Below are positions 1-11,850 of a stretch of DNA of 64,000 nucleotides, piece after piece. A model generated the notes under the pieces. It was not told the origin of the DNA, ran no database searches, and saw nothing but the letters and a program-made list of their open reading frames with translations. The stretch is from Cornus controversa. Taxonomy: Eukaryota; Streptophyta; Magnoliopsida; Cornales; Cornaceae. The stretch lies in NCBI GenBank assembly GCA_026545225.1, contig CM048849.1, positions 42,370,336-42,434,335 of the forward strand, written 5' to 3'. The translations under genes and the position numbers were made by a program. How positions within the stretch are numbered: the stretch's first letter is position 1; the number at the start of each line of letters is the position of its first letter.

Positions 1-521
1 ATGAGAGAAATTGATAGTAGATGGGGTTTTTTGAAAATTCAGGGGGTTTTATGAGAATTTTTTATAATAGAGGGGGGTTTTATGAATTTAACACTTATTT
101 TTATTTTAATTATATTGACATTTTGTATTGGACGCATATTCTATGACAACTATCTCTCTCTTCACTAATTTCTACTAATAATGGAAGCATATTCTGTGCA
201 CAACTCTCTCTCCATTAAATAATAGTAATAACAACATTTTTTGGTCTGAAAAAAATTATAAAATTAAAATTTTCACTTTCATACTATGTAATTGGGTTCA
301 AAGAAATGCCTTAAAATGAAAGCATATGGATAGAATGACGCTTGAATGACTCATTATAGACTATAGGATGGTGAGTGAGATTGTACGATGATAACCATTA
401 CAAATATAATGATGATTGCATTGATCACGTACTATATATTGTTTAATAAATAAAAAAATGATGATTGTATTGATCAGTGGATTTGACCACAACAACTACT
501 ATAGCCATTCTCATAAAAAAA
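1..521. other. AT-rich intergenic DNA, no gene seen
   Basis: I see no supportable coding region. The first 100 bases contain two close copies of GGGGGTTTTATGA, and about 95-245 holds two loosely similar stretches with the core CATATTCT followed by CAACTCTCTCT-like sequence. These look like degenerate repeats. The segment ends at the ATG of the LOB-domain pseudogene. Confidence 0.5.
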
Positions 522-581
522 ATGTCTATAGCTACTTCTTGTGGAGCCTGTAGGTTCATGAGGATAAGATGTCAGCGTGAT

Positions 582-1847
582 CAGGGGCAGCTCAACATAA
601 TTTGAGGCCTTAGGAAAAAATTATAAAAGAGGCCTTTTAATATTTAATATATTAATACCAAATAATAATAATTAATAATACTTATTTAAAAATTATTTCT
701 CTTACTTTTTGAGATGCAAAATTACTAATTAGATTCTTGTATTCAAGTTTTGTTAAAATATCTTTTTCAACAGATAATATAACGAGTCCATTTAATCTTT
801 CTTGTGCATAGTTGATCTTAGATATGATTTTATCAACTTTAATGTAATTTTTGATTAACATCTTCATTTTTTTTACTTGTTTCACTTTCTTTCAAAATTT
901 TTTTATGATCTTCATAAATAATTTTCTTATCACACATTTGATTATCATTATGAATCAAGTCACTAATATATTTTTCTTTCATTGTTGTACAATCTTCTAA
1001 TTCTTTTAGATGACTTTGTTGTTCTTTTATAGAATTTTCACATAATTTTTTTGCTGTTTGATTATTAGGGTTAAAATTTTTATCAAGAGCTCCTTTTTGA
1101 AATTGAATTAGTTTATCTATTCTTCTTTTATTTTTAAGTTTTTCATAATCCAATTCATACTTTCTAGTAGACATATTCTGATATTCTGATATCCAAATTC
1201 CAATAATATAAATATCAATAATTTTAAACAAAATATACAATTTTATAATAACAAAAAATAATAAGACTAAAAAATAATTTAAATTAAAGAACAATATAAC
1301 CTGATATTAGAAAATTCCACTATAATGCTCTTTCAATTATTTTGTAACTAGTAGCTTGAAATCTTCCAATAATTTTATGGTTGTGATGAGTGGAGAAGAA
1401 AAATATGTTGCAATGAGAGACTGAGAGAAGAGAAAGATGGAAATTGAAATTTGGAGAGTCCGTGAAAGAATAGAAAAGATAAATGTTGCAGAGAAAGAAA
1501 AAAGACAAAAACATGTAAAGGAAAAAAAAAAGTTAATAGGAGATGGAAAGTTTTTCAATTTTCTAAAATTCTTGGTTAGTGTATCGGTTAGTGTAAAAGT
1601 CAAGTGTTAGTATATATTAAATATAATATTTTGGCTGGTGTAATGAGAGAAGAGAGAATTTTTTTAAGGAAATTGCCATATTAGTTAGGGTTTAATAATA
1701 AGAGAATTTATTTTAAAATAAGTCTAATAATAGTAGATTAATTTTTTTTTAGAAAGTTTTATAATATAAGGAATTTTTTTTCGAGGCCTTCTATTGGCTA
1801 GGGCCTTAGGTGACCGCCTAAGTCGCCTACGGGACCAGCCATCCTTG
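582..1847 (-). mobile_element. Internally deleted hAT-type DNA transposon
   Basis: Seen: the 1,266-bp element starts CAGGGGCAGC and its other end, reverse-complemented, starts CAAGGATGGC. These are short imperfect terminal inverted repeats of hAT style. It is flanked by a perfect 8-bp duplication AGCGTGAT (574-581 and 1848-1855), the length expected for hAT. Removing the element and one duplication restores the LOB-domain frame. Inside, on the minus strand, are the beginning and the end of a transposase with the middle missing. The subterminal part carries GAGGCCTTAGG-like repeats at both ends. Known: such deletion derivatives are mobilised in trans by an intact transposase. Confidence 0.88.
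682..1174 (-). pseudogene. hAT transposase remnant (N-terminal and C-terminal pieces)
   Basis: Seen: the N-terminal piece starts at the Met codon at 1172-1174 (MSTRKYELDYEKLKNKRRID) and continues with QKGALDKNF. This resembles the leader of zinc-finger MYM-type/TTF-type hAT transposases of plants. An overlapping frame at 885-682 reads SKINYAQERLNGLVILSVEK followed by YKNLISNFASQKVR. It matches the extreme C-terminal dimerisation segment of the same family. The two pieces are in different frames and overlap at 839-885. The whole catalytic core (RNase H-like DDE domain) is absent, so the protein cannot act. The longer upstream reading into hydrophobic codons (1294-1175) is probably leader, not protein. 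Confidence 0.75.
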
Positions 1848-2354
1848 AGCGTGATTATCCATTTGTGCCTTACTTTAGCCATGATATAGGTTGAGAGCAT
1901 TTTAAAGTCATTCGCAAAGTTTATGGTGCCAGCAATTTCTTGAAACTTCTTTTTAAAGTCAAGAGAGAAAATCGTGATATGGCAGCTTATGCAATGTCAT
2001 ATGAAGCTTAGACTAGGCTTGATGATCCTATACGGGGATGTACATGGAAGATCATTTCTCTTAAGCAAGAGAATGCCATGTTGCAAGCTGAGTTTGCATA
2101 CTACAGACGGACAACAACTCAGGGCTTTATCAGACTGTGCTTTTCGGGTTTGTCAGATTGTAGACAGAAACAATTTATCTTCCGGGTTTATGAGACAAAT
2201 ATATGCATGTATTGTAAAATTAATATCTCCAAAGTGTAACTTGAATTTAATTCATATATTTTAATCACGATTTTAAGAGGGTGCCGATAGGTTCACTAAA
2301 ATTGGGTGAAACCAACTTCTATTTCAGTCCAATAATTTTTTTTATAGTGTCATA

Positions 2355-2378
2355 GGTGTGTGTGTGTGTGCGCGCGCA
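2355..2378. repeat. (TG)n/(CG)n microsatellite
   Basis: A run of TG dinucleotides passes into CGCGCG and then CATATA. Simple sequence repeat just downstream of the LOB-domain pseudogene. Confidence 0.9.
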
Positions 2379-2389
2379 TATATCAAATG

Positions 2390-4010
2390 ATCATTCAACC
2401 ATGCTTACATCACATTAAATAACATGTTATCCACATTGATTTTAACGAGTCAAACCCTTCGACATGAATTCACCCTTCATGCATGAGCCAAACTTAACTA
2501 TCAAGTCAATTGTTCAAACTCCACTAAACTTAGGAGCACTATCAAATGAAAACTGTCAATTTCACACACCAACCCGAGTTTTCACCAATTGAAATCTGTC
2601 AATTTCTCACACTAACCCGAGTTCTCATCAATTGAAATCTATCAATTTAAAAAACAATTACCAATTGTCACCAATTAAAATCTATCAATTAGGAACGAAA
2701 TTGTGAAATTTCACCAATTGAAATCTATCAATTAGGAACGAAATTGTGAAATTTCATCAATTGAAATCTGTCAATTAGAAAAACAACTTCACCTTACCAT
2801 GCGAACCTTTCCAATACAATAACCCTACTAACTCAAAAGTTATATTGCTTCTCACAAGAATGTTATATGCTAATCGAATTCATGCTAAAACACATACATA
2901 ATGCATACCACCATGCATGCATCACGTTCATAAAACATCAACAAATGTACTTAAGAAAATCATTCTCATGCATTATCAATCTACATGTATAACAAACATG
3001 CTCAATATCATGTCAACAACACTTAAAGCATATTTTTAACCTACCAAGACTCACATTCTTTATGTAGCACATCAACATACACCACATACATTGTAGATAT
3101 CACATTGACCACAATTTTAGGATGCTTATAAAGAGGCAAGAAATTAGGAATTTATAACACGACTTCTTAATTTTTCTACCTTCTAAAAATCATACTTTCC
3201 TATGCTTCTGCATACCGAAATCAACAAGGCACATATACAATGCATATATACATCAATTTCATTGCATATATATCATATGAAACACATTTAGCATGTATAT
3301 ACAAAAAAAGGACTCAAGATACAACTTGATACTTTTCTAAAGCATGCTTATAGAGCCATAAACCACAAAGAAACCTAGGGAATCGACGTTAGGAAAGGAG
3401 AGAACACTCCTACCTCAATTTCAACCATTTCCTTGCAAAACCCTATAATCACCCAAGTTCCAAACTTTGCCGAATTCGAAGATCTACTTGTAGAATTGTA
3501 TATTGTGGCAAGGAGAACAATCTTTCTTTCTTGAACAACGCTCAAATCCAAACTTGAACTTCACTCCATTCTTCAAAAGTATTCAAACCAAGACTTTGGA
3601 CTGATTAAATTGTAGAGGGGAGAGAAGAGAAAAACTTTCTCTCTTGGGTCAAGTCTTAAATCTCTCCTTAAGGGTTTCAAAATGAGGAGAGAAGTTGGAG
3701 ATGAAACTTAAGAGAGAGAGAGACTATGGCTGTCGAAAGAGAGAGAGATAGAGAAAAGTAAAACCTATTCTTCCCATTTGACATATTTTCAAAAAATATC
3801 TGATTCCTCGGGGCCACCCGATTCGCGTCCCGGGCCCCATTGACCCAAAATCCCAAATTGAGTTTAATGGCTCAAAAACTTCCATAGACCTCAATACTAG
3901 TCCATGCATATGAGATTCACGTTTAAATGATATGTAAATCCATTTTATAATCCTCTTTAGGAAAATAAATAATAATAATAAAAAAATTCTAGTCTTTACA
4001 ATCAACTATA
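2390..4010. other. LTR-like non-coding DNA with internal short tandem repeats
   Basis: No protein is supportable. At 2583-2778 the motif CAATTGAAATCTGTCAATT recurs about five times with irregular spacing, two units also sharing AGGAACGAAATTGTGAAATT. The part at about 3370-3780 is pyrimidine/purine-biased (CTTCTC and GAGAGA runs), as in leaders and LTRs of plant retrotransposons read on the minus strand. I see no defined ends or target duplication, so I call it only LTR-like. It abuts the truncated copia element. Confidence 0.4.
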
Positions 4011-4070
4011 CGATATAGTTGGCAAGAGTGATGTACAGATCAAACTAATTTGATCTGTTTGAAACTAAAG

Positions 4071-6926
4071 GATATGAGACACATCCTCGACTTGAGTAGT
4101 AATTTGATTTTTGTTGGGCAATTTTCAGATGATGGTTACTTTATTAGGGATTCTTGAAAAGTTTCCAAAGATGCTATGATTATAGCACGTGACAAGAAGA
4201 ATAACTCTCTCTACATAATTGTCAGTGCTAAAGTGTCAATAGTGACTACTGAAAGAAAAGAAGATCGCAACCTATGGCACCCGAGGCTAGGTCACATAAG
4301 TGAAAAATAACTCAAAATCATGCACTCGTTGGGAAAACTACCAAGGTTGAAATCAATTGATATCGACTTCTGTGAGAACTGTGTGTATAACAAACAGAAG
4401 ATGGATAGTTTCTAGAAGAGTGGTAGAGTTATCAAAAATGCTAAGCTTGAGTTAGTCCACACAGATGTTTAGGGACCAGCCCCAATCTCATCCATTGGTA
4501 GAAAGTCCTATTTTGTGACTTTCATTGACGATCATACACGGAAGGTATGGGTCTATTTTATCGCACACAAATCTAAGTTATTTAGGGTGTTCAAGAAGTG
4601 AAAGGCCATAGTAGAGAATGAGACGAGCTTGAAGATCAAGAGGTTGTGGCTAGACAATGGTGGTGAGTATGAAGACACTAGGTTCAAGAAATTTTATTTT
4701 GAGAATGGGATCCGTTTAGAATGGACTGTGCAAAGAACCCTATAGTAAAACGGGGTGACAGAATGGTTGACCTGAACGTTGATAGAAAAGCCAAGCATGC
4801 TCATTCAGTCATACCTACCCAAAAAGTTTTGGGCTGAGACAATTAGTACAATACCCTACCTTATTAATCGAGGATCGTCAGTGCCGTTAGAGCACTGAAT
4901 ACCAAAAGAAGTCTAGAGTAACAAAGAGGTAAATCTTTCATGGTTGAAAGTGTTTGGTTGTATTGATTTTGCGCATATTAGTGACAATGCTAGGGGAAAA
5001 TTGGACCCTAAGTCACTAAAATGTACCTTCATTGGATATGGAGGAGATGAGTTTGGTCATCGACTCTAAGATGGCTAAAATAAGAATATCATTCATAGTA
5101 GATATGTGATTTTCAATGAAAAAGTGATGTACAAAGATGGGGGTATTGCACAGTCCACTAGCCTAGTACAAGAAACTCCAGAATATGTCAAGTTCAATGA
5201 TGATCTAGTAAGAAGCGTGGCATAGTAAGTTGATGAAGACCCTTAGCCAGAAGAGTCTGTAGAACAGCAAGCACCATAGAGCCCAATTTTTATACTTACA
5301 CCTATAAGGTCTGCTTGTCCACATGTACCAAACCAGAGGTACATGAATTTTTAATTACTGACAAATGGTGGAGAACCTGAATACTACAAAAAAGTATGTC
5401 ATGTAGAGGACTCGAGCAAGTAGGAACTAACGATAAGAGATAAGATAAAGTCCCTTATTTCTAATCGTATATGGGAGCTAGCCGAATTGCCAATAAGGAA
5501 GAAAGATTTACATAAAAAATGGGTATACATAGTTAAAGAATAGCATAACAATTCTAAAAGATACAAAGTTAGATTGGTGGTTAAAGGCTTTCAACAGAAG
5601 GAAGGGATTGACTACACTAACATATTTTCATTGGTGTTAAAATTGAATACCATTTGTTCAATTTTGAGCATTTTTGTATCTGAAGATTTGCATCTTGAGT
5701 AGTTAGACGTGAAAACTGATTTCCTTCATAGAGACCTAGAGGAGGAGATTTACATGTAGCAACCAGAGGGTTTATCAGTCAAATGAAAAAAGAAACTTGT
5801 GTGCAAGTTAACAAAGATCTTGTTCGGCTTGAAGTAAGCCCTAGGGCAGTGGTATAAGAAATTTGATAATTTTTTGTAGAGATATGGCTACAACAAATGC
5901 AACATTGACCATTGCTGCTATTTTAAAAGGTTTGATGCGAGCTATATCATTCTGCTACTTTATATTGATGACATGTTAGTGGTAGGTCTTGATTTTGAAA
6001 AAATTGACAAGTTGAAGAAGCAGTTATCGAATGAGTTTGAGATGAAGGATTTTGGTGCAACAAAGCAGATACTTAGGATGAAGATTAAAAGGGACAAGTA
6101 GAAGGGTCTTTTGCAGTTATCTCAGGCCAACTATGTCGAACATGTCTTCAAGCAGTTCTGCATGAGCAATGCTAAGCCAATGAGCACACCTTTAGCGAGC
6201 CACTTTCGCTTATCCAAGGATCAGTGTTCAAGGACAGAAGAATAGAAAATCTTCATGGCTAAATTTTTGTACTCTTCAGCCATTAGAAGGTTAATGTACA
6301 TCATGGTGTGCACGAGACTAGACATTACTTATGTAGTGGGAGTTGTGAGTTGGCTTTTGTGTGATCTAGGAAAGCTACATTGGGAAGCAGTGAAGTGGAC
6401 ATTGCGATATTTACGTGGTACCGTAGAAAATTTTATGTGTTTCAGAAGAAATAACTTGCAACTACATGGTTACACAGATGCTGATTTTGTTGGAGAAGTT
6501 GATCACAGACATAGTAGGACCAGGTATGTGTTCACAGTTGGTACTACTGCAGTCAGTTGGGGTTTATAGTTACAAAAGATAGTAGTGTTGTCCACAATAG
6601 AGGTAGAGAACATAGCAGTCACAGAGGCCAGCAAAGAGATAATGATTTGGTTGTAAGGTTTGTTGGCAGAGTTAGGATTCAAGCAGGTGGAGAATGTTTT
6701 GCATTGTGATTATCAGAGTGCGATACACTTGGTGAAGAATTCTGCATTTCATTCAAAGACTAAGCATATAGGACTTCGATATCACTTCATTCACTCACTA
6801 TTAGAAGATGGAGTCTTGTCACTTGAGAAGATAGTTGGCACCAAGAATCCTACAGACATGTTAACCCGAGTGGTGATGATGGAAAAATTGAAGCTTTGTA
6901 CAGCTTCAGTCGGTCTTCTAGCTTGA
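4071..6926 (+). pseudogene. Copia pol pseudogene: integrase, reverse transcriptase, RNase H
   Basis: Seen, in one continuous frame: DMRHILDLSSNLIFVGQF, then LWHPRLGHIS (GAG-pre-integrase, 4278 on), integrase core pieces HTD, FIDDHTRKVWVYF and WLDNGGEY, reverse transcriptase with KTDFLHRDLEEEIYM and the catalytic LYIDDMLVV (about 5960), and RNase H with YTDADFVGEVDHR (6470) and TKHIGLRYHFI (6750). About 28 in-frame stops interrupt it, most of them TAG. Many sit where copia proteins have Gln or Trp, for example LK.ALGQWYKKFD and LE.LDVKT. The first (4071) and last (6926) recognisable codons are in the same frame, so there is no net frameshift over 2.8 kb. That fits decay mainly by C-to-T and G-to-A change. 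Dead element. Confidence 0.9.
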
Positions 6927-7018
6927 AAACAAAAGATGACCACACTAAAGTGCATTGCGATGCACATAGAGAGTTTATGGAGAAATTTTTTTAGTCCTAT
7001 AGACTCCAAGTGGGAAAT

Positions 7019-7458
7019 TGTTGTGGTTGTAGAGCCTGATGACGATGATTTTTGGAAGGTTAGTTATTGTTAGATTTGTTTCCTATTATTATGGAACTTA
7101 TTGAGGAATTTAATTCCTAATTGGACTTTCGTTTTGAAACTTGAAGACTTGGTGACCAAGACAACTTGGTGGCCAAGACATCTTTGTATAAATAGGGGTT
7201 TTGTGTAACCCAAAGATGTGTATCAAATTGTGAGAACAATTGTAATATGATCAAGAAATCCAATTTTTGTGAATTTGGTGAAAGCAAGAGAGAAGAGAGT
7301 TTGAGTGATTGTAATCCTAGCTCCATCATATTTTCATAGTGAAATTGTTTAGTGTGGTCCTTGGACGTAGTCCATTATTAGGATGAACCAAGCAAATCTC
7401 TTGTGTTTTTGTATGATTGCTTTATTTTTTGATTGCTTTTCCACATGTATTCCCAACA
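7019..7458 (+). repeat. 3' LTR of the copia element
   Basis: 440 bp, begins TGTTGTGGTTG and ends ATTCCCAACA, the TGTTG...CAACA termini usual for copia. A purine-rich AAGTGGGAAAT lies directly upstream as a weak polypurine tract. It contains GTATAAATAGGGG (about 7185), a plausible promoter TATA box. No second LTR is present in the window. Confidence 0.85.
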
Positions 7459-9586
7459 TTAACACATTCTCACAACCTCTTAATTCAGACACTTGAGGGT
7501 ACAATTTCGGTTGAGGGGACCTTCATGATAGCTTATTTCTATATATTATCTTAAATTGTGTTTGTAAAGAGTATAATTTGGATGGATGAATTTTCTCTGT
7601 TAGTTGCTCTCTCCAAGTATCTTTAAGTTATCATCCAATGACTATGAATATGTCACATCATTATTTGTTAAACTAATCTTTGTGAAACTAATCATTATGT
7701 TATGGTTACATACACAACTACCTACTATGTTTAGAACCGTTGGATGGTAAGTCTATCAAGAAGATGGTATATTTACAACTTCAAATCAAATGCAAAGGGC
7801 TTACAAAGAATTGAAATGACGTGAAAGATGAAGTAAAAATATGTATCAAATTAGTCCTCATTTGAATCATATCATTCAAAAAACAAAAGTTCACTACTTC
7901 ATGAGAGACAAAATGCACCAAGAACCCTTGTATGACTTATCAATTAGACATTAGGTCGAAATATGATTGATTCATAAACTACTGTTAAGTTTTTCCAGGG
8001 AATTGTTTTCCCTGTAAAATCTCAAAATGTTAGGGCCTTTCTGATTTGTCACTCAAAAAATAGTTTTCTAGGATTCAGAAAAATTGTTTTTAAAGTAATA
8101 TAAAAACAGTTTTATGAAAACAATATTTTTTTAACTGAGTCCTCAAAAAATAGTTATCTCATCAGTTTTTAATTTTCAGTTCTCAGGAAACAAAAAATTG
8201 TTACATCAATTTGTATAAATTTAAGTAATAGTTACATTGTCCCATTTAGTGGATTAACAAGCTTGACAAAGCTTTACAATCAAGGAGAAACAGTCCAAAA
8301 GTCACGAGGCCCAACATTGTTGTGTATATTTTGGGCGGCCCAATACTTGTCCTGAATAAATAGACGTAGCCCAAGAGCATTTCAAGCGACCTTTGTATTC
8401 AGTTACCACGAATGCACTCGTTAATGGAAGAAAGTATGCGTTTTTTTATTTCAACAACTAGGGCATAAGAAGTCATTCCAATAAAGAGAGGATATGTTTG
8501 GTTTAGTGTTTTTGAAAACAGTTCCCAAGAATTCAAAACATAATTTCCGTTTTGAGAGAAGAATGTTATTTGAAAATATGTTTTTTTAACTGAGTTTTCA
8601 GATCGGAACACTATCAACTAAACAATTTTTGTATTATTTTTTTATTTTCAAAATTATTGTTAGAAAACTAAACTAAACAAGCCATTTGTAGCTATATAAT
8701 TTTTTGGCTCTGTTTACCCGCAATTGTGTTAGCCAATTATTTAAATTGTGCTACTAACAGTAATAACGACTGTCGTGACTGTTACACCACAACCATCTAA
8801 TGTCGTAGGTCCACATTAAACTGTTGTTATGAGATGCTAGCATAACTATTCATATTTTCATCACAACAGTAACACTATACTCTTTTTTAGTAGAGCTGTC
8901 ATACAATTGTTGTCAGTAAAAGCATTTCAATTAGATATTTTAGATGTTTGGTATTGCATTTTATAAAATACTTTCACAAATAATGCACTTTTTAATTTGT
9001 AAGGTAACAATATTGTTTAAAACACTTCTACTACTAATTTTACAATAATGTCTTTTAATGGAGTGTAAGTAGTACTTTATAAAAAAGGGATACAATTGTC
9101 TTTATAAAAGATAAAAGGATAAAATTGTTTAAAAAAAATAGTTACCTAAAATATATAATCTCTATTCATAAAACAACTTTAAAAGTTTTTTTATTTTATT
9201 TTACCAAACACATTTAAAAGTAAAACTTTAAAATAAAACTGCTTTTAAGTAGTTCAACAACAATCTGACTTAAGTATACGCTCATATCTGATTATTTTTT
9301 GCCCTTCTTCCAAATCATTACTTTTCATTGTATTGGTACTTAGAATATGAATTTATTATTTTTTTTTTCAGAAACAAGAATTCATTGCAAAGCATTTCCT
9401 CCATAATATCACTTTCCACTTAAACAAACTTGGATGGGGCTTAAACTTTTGAACATGTCTGAAACATAAACCTAGCTAGTACTTCTCTAATACAAAGGAC
9501 ATGTTATATATCCTCAAATGCTCCAGCAAAAAGTGTTCACTTCTGTCAACAATTCTTCTTCAGTAAAGATAGCTTTGTTTCACAAA

Positions 9587-9692
9587 ATTGTAGGGTTGAG
9601 GCCTTCTTACAGTCGGCCACCGCGACATTGGCGGTGCAGGGAGGTGGTCTTAGCCCAGGGACTGAAACTGCTAGTGTTAGTAGGCACATACC
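9587..9692 (-). pseudogene. NPF transporter relic: 5' part of exon 3 in block A
   Basis: Seen: the minus strand starts after an intact acceptor (CTGCAG) at 9692 and reads GMCLLTLAVSVPGLRPPPC, then ANVAVADCKKASTL. This is the same as the first 34 or so residues of exon 3 of the intact gene apart from one Ala-to-Thr change. It stops abruptly where the sequence joins DNA homologous to the region 3' of the intact gene (28430-28471), so the rest of exon 3, intron 3 and exon 4 were deleted. The junction shares ATT with both parents. It retains about 35 codons and no function is possible. Confidence 0.88.
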
Positions 9693-10399
9693 CTGCAGTC
9701 AGATTGGTAAAGCACATCTTGTCAGAAGAGATGAATAATTTATTGGCAACCCTCTCTTTCTACCGTTCTCATGTACATATGTTTATACTATGCAATATTG
9801 TCTAATTTTTTCATTTAACATTGTATTAATGAAAAATACATTAATTTATGAAAAGGATAAAGTATATGAGTTCCTCTACCCAATATATATATATAAATTT
9901 TGTTTTTATTTGATACCATATCTTTCCTTCTTTTCTTTTAAGAAATGTTACATGACACTAAATATGGTGAATGGTGTAGGTTTACTTACCCATTTTACCC
10001 ACACACACAAAAAAAAAAAAAAAAAAACCCAAATGGTGTAAGTTTCATACTCAAACTCATCTCATTTAATGAAGATTATTGCTTAAGTGGATAACGAAAG
10101 ACTATGATTTTGTTTGATAAAACTGAAAATTAAGTAAAGAAAATTTTAATTAATGAATTTTAAGAGCTGAAATTTTAAGTACTGAATCTAAAAATCTGTT
10201 TGATATATCTTAATTTTAAGCATGAAATTCATTAAGATTGTTTGTTAAAGACAAAAGCTGAAATCTAAAAAGTTGAACATATTACATTTTTGCTCTCAAT
10301 ATCTTGTACTCATGACATTTTTGTTTCTATAATATAAAAAAATCTATAAACAACCAATTTCTCCCAAAGAAATATATCAATTTAAAAATGAATATTAAT

Positions 10400-11094
10400 G
10401 TCAAAACTGATCATAAAAAATATTAATTCAAACTTAAATAATAAAGATTATTCAAGCAATACTCACTAACATAATTTTAAAAGCGAATGTATCAAAACTT
10501 TTAAATTAAGCTAAACATATAAACTTTTAAACTCGAGAAATAGAAAAATCATTTGAAATTTGGTCACGCGAATAACCATAAGAATACATCAAAATATTTT
10601 AATTTAATAAAAGTGAATATATACTTATAAAAAATAAAGGGTAAAATTGAGAATTATCTTATAACAGTAACAATAGTCCATTTAAATACAAGAACAATGA
10701 ACTGAAACATGTGTACTGAATCGAACCTTGATGTGATCCTAACAACTAAAATCAAAATTCAAACGAGTCAAATACGAGAACAATAATAGAACAAAATAAA
10801 ATATAAATGAATCAATTATGGTTCAAAAATAAATAAAAAAAATGAAAAATAAAATGCAAGTATTTTTTACGCAAAAACTTACCCTGTTAGTATAATAGAT
10901 TTTTTTGTTTAAGAAATCACAAAGAGAAGTAATGGGAGAACTTTAACGGGTCCTGTTAGAGAATTATTATTATTATTAAGAAATCGCACATATAAGTAAT
11001 GGAAGTTGAAGATAGTAGGAGATATTAACGTTTAGACATTTATTTTAGGATAAAAATGTCAATAACAAAATACTTTTTAAATTAAGATCACTTA
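10400..11094. other. Block A-specific AT-rich DNA, no gene
   Basis: About 1.3 kb (10400-11694) has no counterpart in block B, where the flanks are joined near 31555. It is AT-rich non-coding DNA containing the Tourist-like MITE and two spaced runs of ATTATTATTATT-like sequence. Either B lost it or A gained it; I cannot tell which. Confidence 0.5.
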
Positions 11095-11306
11095 GGCCCT
11101 GTTTGGATTGGCTTTTGAAAAGCGGCTTTCGGCTTTTTAAGCTCAAAAGCCGTTTTGGAGAGTGTTTGGCTTGGTACGGCGGAAGAGCTTCGGAGTCCAA
11201 AAAGAGCGTTTAAAGGAAGCTGGGGGGTACCAGCTTCCTGATTTAGCTTCTGCTTCTCTTTTTCTTCTGCGTAAAAGCCGAAGCAAAAGCTCTGCCAAAC
11301 AGGGCC
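11095..11306. mobile_element. Tourist-like MITE (PIF/Harbinger type)
   Basis: 212 bp with terminal inverted repeats GGCCCTGTTTGG and CCAAACAGGGCC, flanked on both sides by TTA (11092-11094, 11307-11309), the 3-bp target preference of PIF/Harbinger elements. The interior also pairs (GCTTTTGAAAAGCGGCTTT against GTAAAAGCCGAAGC-type arms), so the single strand can fold. It has no coding capacity. It is absent from block B. Confidence 0.85.
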
Positions 11307-11850
11307 TTAGCGTGTTGTGTAATAAGTGACAAGCAGGTATTATAGACATGACATCAGTGAATAACCATTGTACATGCAGTGCTGACCAATCTTTCGACTT
11401 CTCAAAAAAGGTTAATCCACATATTGGGATGACAATTGCTAGAAGGCTTTTCAAAGAATTAAAATCTACTTGCTTAAGCCACCCAACATCCCCGTTGGCA
11501 TACTTTTGGCTTGGTTCTGGCTCTGATACTATTTGTATCGCCCCACCCTACCCGACACACCCTTTGGAGGCCCAACTTTTCCATTGGCACACTTCTAGTT
11601 GGGCTCTGGCTCTGATACCATTTGTAACGGCTTAAAATTTTGGCCTCTTCTAAGTAGTACTTATGTTTTGAGTGGTATCCTAAATTTTTAACAAACATGC
11701 TTATTTTGTAAAATTGCTTACTGCATTCAGTTTTTTAAGTGTTGAACGTCATTATAAAGTGCAACCTAATGATAATAATTTTTAGACCTAAAAGTCTAAC
11801 CAAAACTACTAGCAAAAGAAATAATTGCCTAAGTGGATAACAAAAACAAA

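Larger units (their letters stand above)
522..2239 (+). pseudogene. LOB-domain (LBD) protein pseudogene split by a hAT element
   Basis: Seen: an ATG at 522 opens 20 codons (522-581) containing CGACRFMRIRC, which fits the CX2CX6C start of the LOB-domain zinc block. The frame resumes exactly at 1856 after a transposon and one copy of its target duplication, reading PFVPYF, then KVYGASNFLKLL (GAS block), then YEA.TRLDDPIRGC and a leucine/glutamine-rich LKQENAMLQAEF stretch. It ends with TAA at 2237-2239. Known: LBD proteins are plant-specific transcription factors with C-block, GAS block and coiled coil in this order. Odd: in-frame TGA at 1892 and TAG at 2009, and the fourth C-block cysteine is Tyr. 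It has no intron between C-block and GAS block apart from the transposon, so it may be a processed or fragmentary copy. It is almost certainly non-functional. Confidence 0.8.
4011..7458 (+). mobile_element. 5'-truncated Ty1/copia retrotransposon
   Basis: Seen: from about 4011 the sequence enters a copia polyprotein just before the GAG-pre-integrase domain. It runs through integrase, reverse transcriptase and RNase H to 6926, then an untranslated tail and a complete 3' LTR (7019-7458). No 5' LTR, primer-binding site, gag or protease is present upstream, so the left third is missing. The last LTR base is directly followed by the first base of duplicated block A. Known: the order integrase before reverse transcriptase is diagnostic of copia. 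Confidence 0.88.

Noticed and set aside
2583-2778. A possible regulatory array of CAATTGAAATCT repeats.
   Set aside because: Spacing is irregular and the repeats degrade into flanking LTR-like DNA. I see no linked gene.
4071-6926. A long frame full of TAG codons at Gln and Trp positions, which could suggest stop-codon reassignment.
   Set aside because: The neighbouring NPF gene uses standard code with no internal stops, and TAG also replaces Trp. Methylation-driven decay of a dead retrotransposon explains it better.
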